NCBI RefSeq assembly: GCF_000143415.4
Contig: NW_003314387.1
Span: 155,662 to 219,661 of the forward strand
Direction of reading: 5' to 3'
DNA from: Selaginella moellendorffii
Lineage: Eukaryota; Streptophyta; Lycopodiopsida; Selaginellales; Selaginellaceae
DNA: 64,000 bases
Made by a program: the position numbers and the translations under genes. Each line of letters begins with the position of its first letter. Position 1 is the stretch's first letter. Positions 23,045 through 33,329 of the stretch are shown here, piece after piece. The notes beneath the pieces are model-generated. The model did no database searches and was not told the origin of the DNA. It was given only the letters and a program-made list of their open reading frames with translations.

Positions 23045-25637
23045 TGTAGCATACGTGGTTTTCACCTTTTATCTTATGGTGATTTACCATAGGATAACCA
23101 CAAAATAGAATCTAAACCTTTTATATGCCACATGTCACAAGCCATGTGCACATGCCATGTGTCCAAGGACAGCAAAATGAAACCCAAGTTTCAAGGCCTT
23201 GGGCCACTAAACGAAGGAGTAGAGCTAAAACTCCCAATTTTGCAACTAAAGAGCAAGGGAATTGAAGCACGAAGTGACTTTTGTGCATTCAACCCAAACA
23301 ATAAAGGGACAAAAGCACAAAACGATATAGGAATAGTTCTAGAGTATTCAATATTCCAATGCTAAGACCAACACATAAAATGGAGCCAAACTGTAAGCGA
23401 CAAAATTTTCCATTTTACAATAGTCACTTAACCAAACCTCCAACCACTTGAAGGAGTCTCTCTCACAACCTCCATAAATTCTATTTTAGACTTAGGGCTT
23501 GCTAGCCCTAAGAATGGCATCCATGCCACTCAACCTTTACATTTAGTCCAAGTGCTACAATGTCCAATCCTATGATTGACACCCAAATGTATGTTATGCT
23601 AAAGCCATGCCCATTCACCCTTGTCACACTGGTGATCCAACACCACCTACATCATAGTCCCGACCCTAAAAAATTAAGCCATCCGTCCATGAATGATCAT
23701 CTTAAATCCACTCTTTAGCATCCTTAGGATGCCCACAAATATGGGGGACAGCCTTCCCCAATATCTCTTTTTTGGTCCCCACCAAGTCCCTTTTTGTCCA
23801 TAGCTGTGTTCGCTAACATTGCCATTGAGTCAAAGCCTATAGACCCAACCACTAAATCCCATTGTCCTTTGGCACTTCCTCACTATAGGACCATATCCTT
23901 GGTCACTAAACCAAAGGATTGCTCCTCTTCCTTTTCACAATCTGGGACTTTGGGATAACATTTCGGAACACCGTGGCCCTACATGAGCCTCATGGGTACT
24001 TTCCCCAACTTTCACCTTTGGGTGCTCTAACCATGGGGCTAGAGTGAAGTTCTGTTGAGCCACACTAGGTATCCAAATAAGTAGTGTTATCCACACTTGG
24101 ACTGGGAGTATTAACCATTCAATCTCCTAAGGGAACTAGAGCTGGCTCTTGAACAATTCACTAAAATACCCCGCTTTTAAGTTTGTATTCATTCTAGCCT
24201 TGGATTCCTCAGTGGATATATCATCACCCAACATATGGGCATAACCTTCCTAGGTCATATTGGCCTTTCCTTGCCAAACTGACTCCATTGGGGTCCAACC
24301 CCCACACTCTCCCTATTATACTTTTGGAACCCCCTACAGCCTTTGCTGGGGGACAATCGCTTTGGGCTTTCACCCAACAGCTTGTATTAGTATTCAAACT
24401 CAAACTCGGATTCGGACTCGGACTCGGACTCGAACTCGATTTCGGCCTCAGACTCAGTTGCGAACTTGGACTCGGTCTCAATCTCGGTCTCAATCTTGGA
24501 CTCCATCTCGAACTATGTCTCGAGTCCATCTCAAACTCCATCTTAGGTCCATCTTGGACTCCATCATGGGTCTATCTCAGACTACATCTCGGGTCCATCT
24601 TGGACTCCATCTTGGACTTCATCTCGACTCCATCTCATACTCCATCTCGAGTTCATCTCAGACTCTATTTCGGGTCCATCTCAGATTCTATCTCAGGTCC
24701 ATCTCAACACTTCCACATATCATGTGTTGGTCCTCTTGTGTCCCTTTTCTAAAGACTTATTTATTGCTTGCTTCGAGCTCGTTTCTTGAGCCCTTCTTTG
24801 GGAGTTCCACTCCCACTTTTGACTTTTCAAGTTAGAACTTTTAGTCCAAACATGTTACACTCATTTGGCTTTTGCTTTGGCCATTACCATATGACACCCT
24901 TTTGGCTCCACTTTGGGGCTTAAGAATTTGTGTCTCACACAAAAAGAGTTTAATGCTATTTTAGCATACTAATGGCTTAATACAAGGATATATGTACTCT
25001 ACCAGCTAATATGGTATAGAACTTAGGCTTACACCCAAGTTGGATGCAGAACAAGTACACACAAGTGGAAGCTATTTTATACCTCAAGTTGCCCCCTCCC
25101 CCCTTAGCAGAATGCATGCTTTAGGTTTTCACTATTGGTACCAAGAGTTAGTCTTCGGGATAAACTTGAAACTTATAGAATATAGAATGGTGTTAAATTG
25201 TGAATTTGGATACAGAGCCAACACCATTGTGTTTAGGACAATTTCTAGATATGAAAAATTAGCAAATCTAAACACTTTCTTTAAATAGCCAATAGAACCG
25301 AATAAAACCAATATATAGAGCATAATAGCAAGGGTATTTGGAGAATATAGTAAGCTATCATCTGGCAATATTAAGGGATTAGTATCAATATATGAGGGTT
25401 TTTGAAAGCTAGTGGAAAACAAAGCAAAAGAGAACTAAAAGTCAGGTCAAGTATGCTTAAAAATAAACACATAGAAATTCCTATGTTATGTTCATTTGGC
25501 TAAGTACAAATGCTAAGACTAATTTACTAACACTTAAATAAGAAGGGTTGGAAAGGGAATCAACAATACTAAGGAAAGAATATTTGAAATGACTAGTTGA
25601 TATGTAACTTTTGATACTTGCAGCCATATTCACAACA
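23045..25637 (-). mobile_element. Solo LTR-C split by a solo LTR-B
   Basis: LTR-C from TGTAGCATACG (23045) to ATTCACAACA (25637), about 1.04 kb once the inserted LTR-B (23392-24939) is removed. Flanking 5-mers GATAT (23040-23044) and AATAT (25638-25642) match but for one base. It interrupts the gypsy pol gene between integrase and RNase H. The copy at 35348-43762 has the same limits. Confidence 0.8.
23392..24939 (-). mobile_element. Solo LTR-B (copy 3)
   Basis: A 1548 bp LTR, TGTAAGCGAC at 23392 to TGTCTCACA ending at 24939. Flanking 5-mers CAAAC and CAAAA form a target duplication with one mismatch. It is the most diverged LTR-B copy here. Its minisatellite (about 24395-24710) is shorter and more degenerate, which suggests an older insertion. 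Confidence 0.85.
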
Positions 25638-26106
25638 AATATTGAGAGCGTAAATACCAAAATAGTAAGTCATCAACAAATTATATAAGATTCTCAAACC
25701 CATCGTAAAGCCTTCAAATCCATGACCCAATCTTTTGAGCCTCACAAACCTCATCATGAAAAGGTAAATCTTGTTTTACTCCTTGTAGACACTAAACATC
25801 AAATACAACAATAGTCAATAGCATGGAATTTTAATCCAAAACATTCACAGATGTTGGAATAATAGGTTCATTAGAAATATGAAAAGAGAGCAAAAAAGGA
25901 AAAGGAGCTCAAGAAAGGGCATCAGCATCAGCTATAGAACTCCCTGAGTAATGAATAACATCAAAATTATATATCTGAAGCTTCAAAGCCCACTAAGCAA
26001 TATAACCAACTGAGTTCTTCTGCTTCAATAATAAAGTAATTGCAGCATGATAATCTTCTAGTAAAGTCTAGGACCTATATAGATATGCATGAAATTTCTC
26101 AAAACC

Positions 26107-26391
26107 CTAAATTACTACTAAACACTTATTCTTTATTATAGAGTAATTCACCTCCACTGGTTGTAATGTATAGTTGATATATGCAATGGGATAGTGTTGA
26201 CCATGCACACTCAAACTCTTTTGCATCAACACACCTCCAAGACAAATATCAAAAACATCCATGTGCAAAATAAAAGGTAGAATGAAAATTGGAGGAGTCA
26301 TCAATAGGTCTTTGAGATTTGTAAATACCCACTCACAATCCATAAACCAAATGAAGAAAAAATTAATGACTTCAGCAACACTTGCAACAGT
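26107..26391 (-). pseudogene. Ty3/gypsy RNase H remnant
   Basis: Minus-strand frame with FVFTN-type LKDLLMTPPIFILPF, LHMDVFDICLGGVLMQK, YPIAYINYTLQPVEVNYS and IIKNKCLVVI. This is the RT/RNase H junction and RNase H start of a Ty3/gypsy polyprotein. It continues to the right beyond the TRIM and LTR-B insertions (26397-27392, 27426-29192) into the RT at 29193 onwards. 25643-26106 is more eroded sequence of the same element. Confidence 0.8.
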
Positions 26392-26396
26392 GCAAT

Positions 26397-27392
26397 TGTA
26401 AACTCTTGAGTTTAGACTTTCTGGTAGGTCACCCAACTCAGCACTACTCAAACCCAAGAAGTGCACTTTTATTCATGGGCTATTTCACTCTATATTTGTC
26501 ACGAATGTGACTTCAGGTATCGAAAGATACTTGTCGGCCAATCCTTACGGACACTCTTTCTTTACTGCCATAACAGCAGGAGGTCAGTACAGTTGGATCC
26601 CTTTAGTAGCCCCTCTTGTGCTAGTGGAGTTAACTAGGCATTTCGAGTGTACATAGACCGAATGAGCATAAAGATGAAATTTCTACATGCTATTAGCTAA
26701 GTATACTAACTAAGTATACATAACTATTCTTAACTCGGGGTAAGTATACTTAGCTAATAGCACATAGGAATTCCATCCTTATGCACATCCGATTTAAGTA
26801 CACTCGAAATGCCCAGTTAACTCCACTAGTACAAGAGGGGCTACTAAAGGGATCCAACTGTACCGACCTCCTGCCGTTATGGCAGTAAGGAAAGAGTGTC
26901 CATAAGGACTGGCCGACAAGTATCTTTCGATACCCAAAGTCACATTCGCGACAATATTGAACCTCTATAGATCGTTTTTTAAGTCGTTCTCTTTGGTTGT
27001 TTACAATCCACCACATTTCTCTGCAAGTTCACGCCTCCATGAATAACAGTTGAGAGCCATAGCTCTTCCGAGAGCTCTGCTCTCTTGACAATCTAGCTCA
27101 GTTGGAGCAAATTAGACATGCTAGATGTCAATCAACATGTGCTGTGATTCCCCTATCCAACTAACAAAGTCTGACCCAAGACCCCTCTGATACCAAATAT
27201 AAACTCTTGAGTTTGGACTTCCTAATAGGTCATCTAGCCTAGTACTACTCAAACTTAAGAACACGTAACTTTAAGTATCCGAAGACCCTTTAACCGATTG
27301 AAAAAAGAGATGCACTCTTATTTATAGGCCCTTTCCCTCTATATTGAACCCCTGTAAATAATTTCTTGAGTTGTTGTCTTTGGTTGCTTACA
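26397..27392 (-). mobile_element. TRIM copy 2, interrupted by a palindrome
   Basis: The same miniature element as at 11005-11599. The left LTR begins at 26397 (TGTAAACTCTTGAG) and ends at 27005, split by a 457 bp insertion. The interior is 27006-27197, with a primer site on the minus strand at 27186-27197. The right LTR is 27198-27392, again exactly 195 bp. Flanking 5-mers GCAAT (26392-26396) and GCAGT (27393-27397) differ by one base. The left LTR also lacks the segment with the CCCTTAACCGATTG motif. Confidence 0.87.
26497..26953. mobile_element. 457 bp palindromic insertion made of two LTR-C termini
   Basis: Two arms of about 207 bp, 26497-26704 and 26745-26953, are inverted copies of each other at roughly 90% identity by eye, around a spacer of about 35-40 bp. 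Outer ends are TGTCACGAATGTGAC and GTCACATTCGCGACA, so both are the same LTR-C terminus facing outward. A perfect 5 bp target duplication, ATATT, lies at 26492-26496 and 26954-26958. Removing the insert restores the CTCTATATTGAACC reading of the TRIM LTR. Transcripts would fold into a long hairpin. Confidence 0.9.
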
Positions 27393-27425
27393 GCAGTGTG
27401 ATGATGATCAAGACTGAGATATTGC

Positions 27426-29192
27426 TGTGAGACACAAAATCCCTAGGCCCCAAAGTGGAGCTGGAAAGGGTGCCACGTGGTAGTGGCCGAAGTGAAAGCT
27501 AAACGAGTGTAACACGTTTGGACTAAAAGCTTTGACTTGGAAGGCCGAGAGCGGGAGTGGAATGTGAGACACAAAATCCCTAGGCCCCAAAGTGGAGCTA
27601 GAAATGGTGCCACGTGGTAGTGGCCGAAGTGAAAGCCAAACAAGCGTAACACGTTTGGACTAAAAGCTCCGACTTGAAAGGTCAAGAGTGGGAGTGGAAC
27701 TCCCAACAAAGTGCTCGAGGAACAAGCACGAAGCGAGCAATAAGCGAGGCTCCAAAAGGGGACCCAAAAAGGACTAACACATGACACGTGGAAGTGTCTG
27801 GGATGGAGTCCGAGACGGACCCTAGTTGGAGTCTGAGATGGACCCAAAGTGGAGTCCGATATGGAGTCCGAAGTGGAGTCCGAGATGGAGTCCGATATGG
27901 AGTCCGAGATGGACCCGAAGTGGAGTCCGATATGGAGTCCGAAGTGGAGTCTGAGATGGAGTCCGATATGGAGTCCGAGATGGACCTGAAGTGGAGTCCG
28001 ATATGGAGTCCGAGGTGGACCGAGACGGGGTCCGAGATGGACCCGAGATGGAGTCCGAGATGGACCCAAGATGGAGTCCGAGATGGAGTCCGAGATGGAA
28101 CCGAGGCCGAGGCTGAGACCGAGGCCGAGACTGAGACCGAGACCGAGTCCGAGTCCGAAACCAGGACTGAGACTGAGTCCGAGTCCGAGTTCAAGCCCGA
28201 GTCCGAGTCCGAATACTAATACAGGCAGTTGGGTGAAAGCCCAAAACGATCGTCCCCCAGGGAAGGGGGAGGACTGCAGTGGAGCCAGTTTGGCCAGGAA
28301 AGGCCAGTTTGGCCCAGGAAGGCCAGACCCAGTGTTGGGTGAGGAGCTGACCACTGGGAAGTCCAAGACTAGAGTGAACATGGACCGACAAGCGGGGTAG
28401 CTTGGTGAAGTGTTCAAGAGCCAGCTCTAGTTCCCCCGGGAGATCGACTGGCCGATGCTCCCAGTCCAAGTGTGGGTGGCACTACCTACTTGGATACTAG
28501 GCGTGGCTCAACGGAACCTCACTCTAAGCCCATGGCTAGAGCACCTAAAGGCGAAAGGTGGGGAGAGTACCCAGGTGGCTCGCGTAAGGCCACGGTGTTT
28601 CGAAATGTTGTCCCAAAGGCCTAGACTGTGGAAAGGAAGAGGAGCAGTCCCCTGGGGTAGTGACCAAGGACACAGTCGTGTGGTGAGGAAGTCCCAGAGG
28701 ACCATGGGACTTAGTGGTCAGGCCTGTGGGCCTCGATCCAGTGGCAGTGTTGGCAAACACGGCCAGGGGCAGAAAGGGACTTGGTAGGAACTGACAAAGG
28801 GACTTTGGGGAAGGTGATTCCCCAGGTCTGTGGGCATCCTAAGGATGCTAAGGAGTGGATCCAGGATGACCACTCGTGGACAGATGGCCCAGTCCTGGAG
28901 AGACGGGATAGTGATGCAAGTGGTATTGGACCACTAGTGCAGCAAAGGTGAATGGGCATGGCCTTAGCGTAACGGGCCGAGATGTCAGTGGTACCTTTGG
29001 GTGTCGGTCTTGGGACCAGACACGTGGAGCACTTGGACCAGGTGTAAGTGTGGAGTGGCATGGATGCCATTCTTGGGGCTAGCAAATCCCAAGTCCTGAA
29101 TTGGACTGATGGAGGTTGTGAATGAGACTCCTCCAAGTGGTCGGAGGTGTGGTTAAGTGACTAAAGTAGAATGGAAAATTTAGTCGCTTACA
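27426..29192 (+). mobile_element. Solo LTR-B (copy 4) with duplicated left end
   Basis: LTR from TGTGAGACAC (27426) to CGCTTACA (29192), with a perfect target duplication ATTGC (27421-27425 and 29193-29197). The first 137 bp are repeated in tandem: a second TGTGAGACAC begins at 27563. It carries a minisatellite of GGAGTCCGAGATGG-type units (about 27800-28215) and the shared block in inverse orientation (about 28231). It interrupts the gypsy pol gene between RNase H and RT. Confidence 0.9.
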
Positions 29193-29990
29193 ATTGCACC
29201 TTGCTCAGGAAGTGCTATACATCATTCACACACTTTGGAATAGGAAACTTAAGAACAACTACAAATTTATCAAGATTAACTTACAAACCCTCACAAGAAA
29301 TATGGTACCCAAGATAAATAATGTTTTTGGACCTAAATATGCACTTCGATAGCTTCAGTTTTAAACCAACTTCCCATAATCAATCTAACATATTATGAAC
29401 ATCATGGATGTGTTCCTTTTACATCCCCTCCGAATGAATCAAGACATCATCAATGAATTCAATTGTCACTTTTGGCATATTGCAAAGAATCTCATCCATC
29501 ATCTACTAGAAAGTTGTTGAAGCATTATTTAAACCAAATGGCATCACCAAAACTTATATAGACTAAATAGTGTATGAAAAATAGTTTTAAAAATATCCTC
29601 TTCAGCCATCGGCATTTGTTAATACCTAGAAATAAGATCTCCTCAAACAATCTAAGAAATCAACAATGTGAAAAAGAGGATAAATATATGGAATTAATAT
29701 TTTATTTAATGGATGATAATTGATATAGAAATGAATACTCTCATCAAGCTTCGTCATAAGATGAGGTTCACATGCTTAAAGATTCTACAACTTTTGAATA
29801 ACACCCTTTTCCAACATCTCTTTGACGTTGACACATAAAATCTTGATCTTTTTTAGTGACCAAAAAGAATAAGAACCTTGATTGAACGAGCATCTCGAGT
29901 TAGAATATGATGATATGTCACAATCTTAACCCTAGTCAACAGATCAAATTCAAAAAGATTGGCATACTCCATGAGTCAATCAACCACTAC
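29193..29990 (-). pseudogene. Ty3/gypsy reverse transcriptase remnant
   Basis: The minus-strand translation includes VTIEFIDDVLIHS (about 29470-29430), the catalytic FIDDVL form of the RT YxDD box, followed by LKLSKCIF and NIIYLGYHISCEGL (about 29345-29275), the thumb-side motif of Ty3/gypsy RT. Many stops. It is the upstream part of the pol gene whose RNase H and integrase lie at 26391-26107 and 22960-22280. Confidence 0.82.
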
Positions 29991-30739
29991 AACACAAAAA
30001 CTATTAGAGGGATTTAAAAAGGGAATAGAGAAATAGATAGAAACAAAAGAGGAAGTAAAGGTAAAAATGAGAGATAAAAATGATAGAAGCAGAGGGACTA
30101 AGAGGAACAAAAATGAGAGGAATATAAGAAATATTAAAAAATATAAGATAAAGAGGAGAAGTCTCAAAATCACACTTAGTATAATTGTATTGCAACAAAT
30201 GCATATCAAGGATAAGGTCACCCGTAACAACTATAACTCAAGTTTGAGATTGCTTATAAACACAATTAAGTCCACCTCATCTCGCATATATATATGTGTA
30301 TGGCCATTGTCATAAAGAATGAAAACTAACTTTGCTATATAATGCAAATGTAGATGGCAATATGTAGCAATAAACCAAGCAATAGAAGATAATCTCAAGT
30401 TTGTATTAATTGGAGAGAATAATAAAAAACCTCTTGTTATAAAAACAAGCTTAGAAGTAAATATTAGATGAACTAATGCTAAATGAACCCTTTGATGAAT
30501 AGCTATCAAAATCCCACTAGGCTAATATTAAGATACGGTATTATAACTATACATTTGGACATCACATCATCCCCTCTTAAAATGATGAAAGACAATCAAG
30601 GTTCTCTAGATGTTTTTCTTGATGATTGGGCTGGAAAGACACATAAAACAAGGTTAAGAACTAGCAAACCCAAACCACACAGACCAATGAGCGATTGTTA
30701 TGGTGTTGATCAAGCTGGAGAAAGAATAGCAAGATCAAA
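29991..30739. other. AT-rich stretch, probable eroded element interior
   Basis: No recognised gene. A low-complexity AGAGG/AAATGAGAG-rich patch lies at 30020-30170, and 30508-30604 resembles 21700-21810. Confidence 0.45.
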
Positions 30740-31260
30740 AACTATCAACTAGACAGAGAAAGCAAACCTGGGGCATGTCTTTGAACAAAAGTTTTGTTAG
30801 CAACCAAAGACACTCCACACCACTGCCATGAACTAGCCAGGTGATGTGTTTTTGTTGAACAACAATGTTTCCACAGGAATCTTTGCAAGAACTCCTCCAA
30901 GGATTGGCCCCGCAACCATTCCCAGGGTCTGGGTGAGAATGAATGAGCAAGCTTGTGCACATTGTCTGCCTTTGAATACCAACAATACAGGGATCTGTAC
31001 AATACCTTTTCACAAAGAACCACCCAGTAAAACCAATCCCATTTACCATATGCCCCACCAGAATGAGGTAGAGAACTTTGGTCCGGTCTGCAAGATGATA
31101 TGGCCAAGAAGCAGGGAAACCGATGACAAGTCTAGAGTTGTGCCATACTTTCTCTCAAATTTTGGCAGGTTGGAGAGTGGAATCACCATGATAGATGAGA
31201 CGAGAGTTACCACTCCCACAGTCAATCCGCTGAAAAGAGGTCCTCCACCCAAATGTTTGG
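30740..31260 (-). pseudogene. SPX-MFS (vacuolar phosphate transporter-like) fragment
   Basis: Minus-strand pieces in different frames resemble the start of the MFS part of PHT5/SPX-MFS proteins: LDLSSVSLLLGHII (31150-31100), MVNGIGFTG then VKRYCTD (31050-31000), TQTLGMVAGPILGGVLAKI (30940-30880), and LFNKNTSPG followed by a stop and MAVVW (30870-30820). The family has, at the last two sites, a GMxxGPxxxGLL motif and FNQNTLPGWVMA. Stops and at least one frame change mean it cannot be translated as it stands. Other family members were recalled, not compared. Any MFS transporter remains possible. Confidence 0.5.
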
Positions 31261-31845
31261 CATTTGATTGACTTCAGCATTTGAGTTTATATGGAAATGA
31301 AATCACCTACATGATGTGGCCGTGGGTACAATAACAAAGAACATGTTAAAAAGGAAGTTTGCATAGAGAATGATGCATAGAGATACTAAAGGAGGAGCTG
31401 AAGCTTGGTTGCCATCCTTGCTCTTGGAATCAATGACAAACACCTTTTTAAAATAATCCTAAACCTTTGTTTGGCCTAATCTACTCCCGGAGACATTAAT
31501 CATTTTGGCAATGGTCCTCCTTCCTGACAAATTTCTCACTCTTTACAGCCTAATTAGTTTGTGAATGCCATTAAAATTTTGCATAAGCTATAACTGGCTT
31601 CATTTTGGTTCACTTAATCGACAATTGTACATTTGACCACCACCAAAATGTCTGTGGGCGAAATTCTCAGTCGCTTCTCAGTCGCACAAGGATAACTCTC
31701 GATCAGTGGAGGATTCAGTGTCAAGCACTGGCAGCATAGCAGATTCCGCGTTCTTTGAGGACCAGGAAAGACCTTACTTGCAAGAACTTCTATGGAAGGA
31801 AAGTTCGTGACAAGACAACATAGGGAATGGTGGGCGCCAACCAAG
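31261..31845. other. Spacer downstream of the BAHD gene
   Basis: No coding feature recognised. It includes the probable 3' flank of the BAHD gene (minus strand). Confidence 0.4.
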
Positions 31846-31913
31846 ATCATTGCTTCGCGAATGTGAGCACGAAATCGCTATCATTGCTTCGCGAATGTAG
31901 GCATGAAATCGCT
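31846..31913. repeat. 34 bp tandem duplication at the BAHD stop codon
   Basis: Units at 31846-31879 and 31880-31913 are identical except for about three bases (TGAGCACG versus TAGGCATG inside). The right unit encodes the last residues and stop of the acyltransferase on the minus strand. The left unit is a spare copy just after the stop. Confidence 0.85.
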
Positions 31914-33329
31914 ATACTGTTCCAACTGATGTGGAAAGAGGCAGAGCGAGACATCGATGCCGCCATCCACGGGCACAAACATGACGGTGCTCGTCTCTGG
32001 ATCGAGCGGGAACACCGCGCGGCACGGCTTGCCCCACCCGAAATCCAGCTCCCGCGCGCCCAGCATCGCGCGCGGCCACGCGTTGATCCCCACGTCGCAA
32101 TTCCCCGACGAGTACCAGAAATTGCGATTCTCTTCCAGGAAATCCCACCCGGATCGCAGGTACTCGTCGGTGATCTGCGCGCGCGCGCGCTGGATCTCGA
32201 TCACCGCCGCCCCCAGCGGCTCGCCCACCAAATCGCGCTGCGTCATCTCCGCGTGAGCCCAGTAGATCGCGTTCCCCACGAACGTCGCGTCTAGCGGCGG
32301 CTGTACCGTGCGGCGGATGTCCAGTACGAATCGAAGCCGCGAGGTCTCCTCAGGCACCTTCTTGGAGTACCGCGCGGCATACCGCCAGACGTACGCCGCC
32401 AGCGCTTCAAACGTGGTGCAACCGCGCGGTACACTTAGAAGCACGCTGTTCTTGAGATGGGTTAGTGTTTCAAATGAGAAATGAAAGGCCTTGCGTCGCT
32501 TGATCTCTCCTGACGCTCTCTTGGATCGCTCGCCGACGCAAATGGCGGATTCCAGCGTGATCGCATAGCGGCTGGAATCCAGATTTGGGTGATGGATGAA
32601 TTCATGGTGGGGGAAGCTGGGTTGGGGAGGATGCCTGGCCTTGAAGACGCTGCGATCGGAGTTGGGATGGAAGAGGAGACCAGCGCCGCGAGCAATCGAT
32701 GCCAGATTGGAGAGAAAACTGATCCCCGAGGTAGCGTCGGTGATGGCGTGATGGCACAGCACACCGATAGCAAATCCAGTGTCGCCGCTCAATCCAGTCA
32801 CCTACATCCAAAACGTATAAAGAAGAGCAAAACGATCGATGACGTTCTTTACCTGGATCGTGAGCATTGGGAGCTCTTCGATCGATCGAGCGTCCACTGG
32901 GAAGCAAAAGAAAAGATGGGAGATGGAATCCATGGAAGCGAGCAAGCCCTCGAGGCGGAGATCAGCTCTAGCACTAGCCAGGATCGCCCCAGAGTCATCG
33001 CAGCGGATCTCAAGCTTTTGTGTGAGATGGTTTCGCTGAAACCTCCCGGAGAAGAAATCATGGCTCACGAGAAGTTCTTCCATGGCGTGCTTGATCCCGG
33101 AAGAGACCACCTCGGGATCTTCGGGGCCCGAGAAAACAAGGAGATTGCGCTGGTAAGCTCCAAATCGCTGGTCGATGCTGCTGAGAAACATGATCCTTGG
33201 TGAAATAGCATCGTCCCTCACGATGGATTTGGATTTGGATTTGACTAGCAACACTTTCTCCACACGAACTATAGGAAGTTTGCTCTCGTATTTTGGAGCT
33301 ATTTCCATCTGAGCCTTCAGATTGGACAA
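31881..33329 (-). CDS. BAHD acyl-CoA-dependent acyltransferase
   Basis: Two exons, 33329-32853 and 32801-31881, with a 51 bp GT-AG intron joining in phase 0, give 465 residues, the usual BAHD length. The catalytic HxxxD motif is HHAITD (just after the intron) and the structural DFGWG motif is DFGWGKPCRA near the C-terminus. The region before HxxxD carries PMLTIQVTGLSGDTGFAIGV, as in the family. BAHD enzymes move acyl groups from CoA to alcohols or amines in the cytosol (lignin precursors, waxes, pigments, polyamides). The substrate cannot be told from sequence. No neighbour suggests a pathway. The C-terminus ends at MPTFAKQ, with the last 34 bases tandemly duplicated downstream. GC-rich codon use contrasts with the AT-rich flanks, so this is a living gene in a repeat landscape. 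Confidence 0.92.

Noticed and set aside
27443-28417. 324-codon serine/leucine-rich frame, and similar frames near 2686-3345, 4854-5482, 36306-37050, 41920-42712
   Set aside because: They are translations of the LTR-B minisatellite, open in several frames at once, with no conserved protein.
31827-33203. Plus-strand frames of 155 and 204 codons opposite the BAHD gene
   Set aside because: The minus strand encodes both diagnostic BAHD motifs. These frames are antisense shadows.
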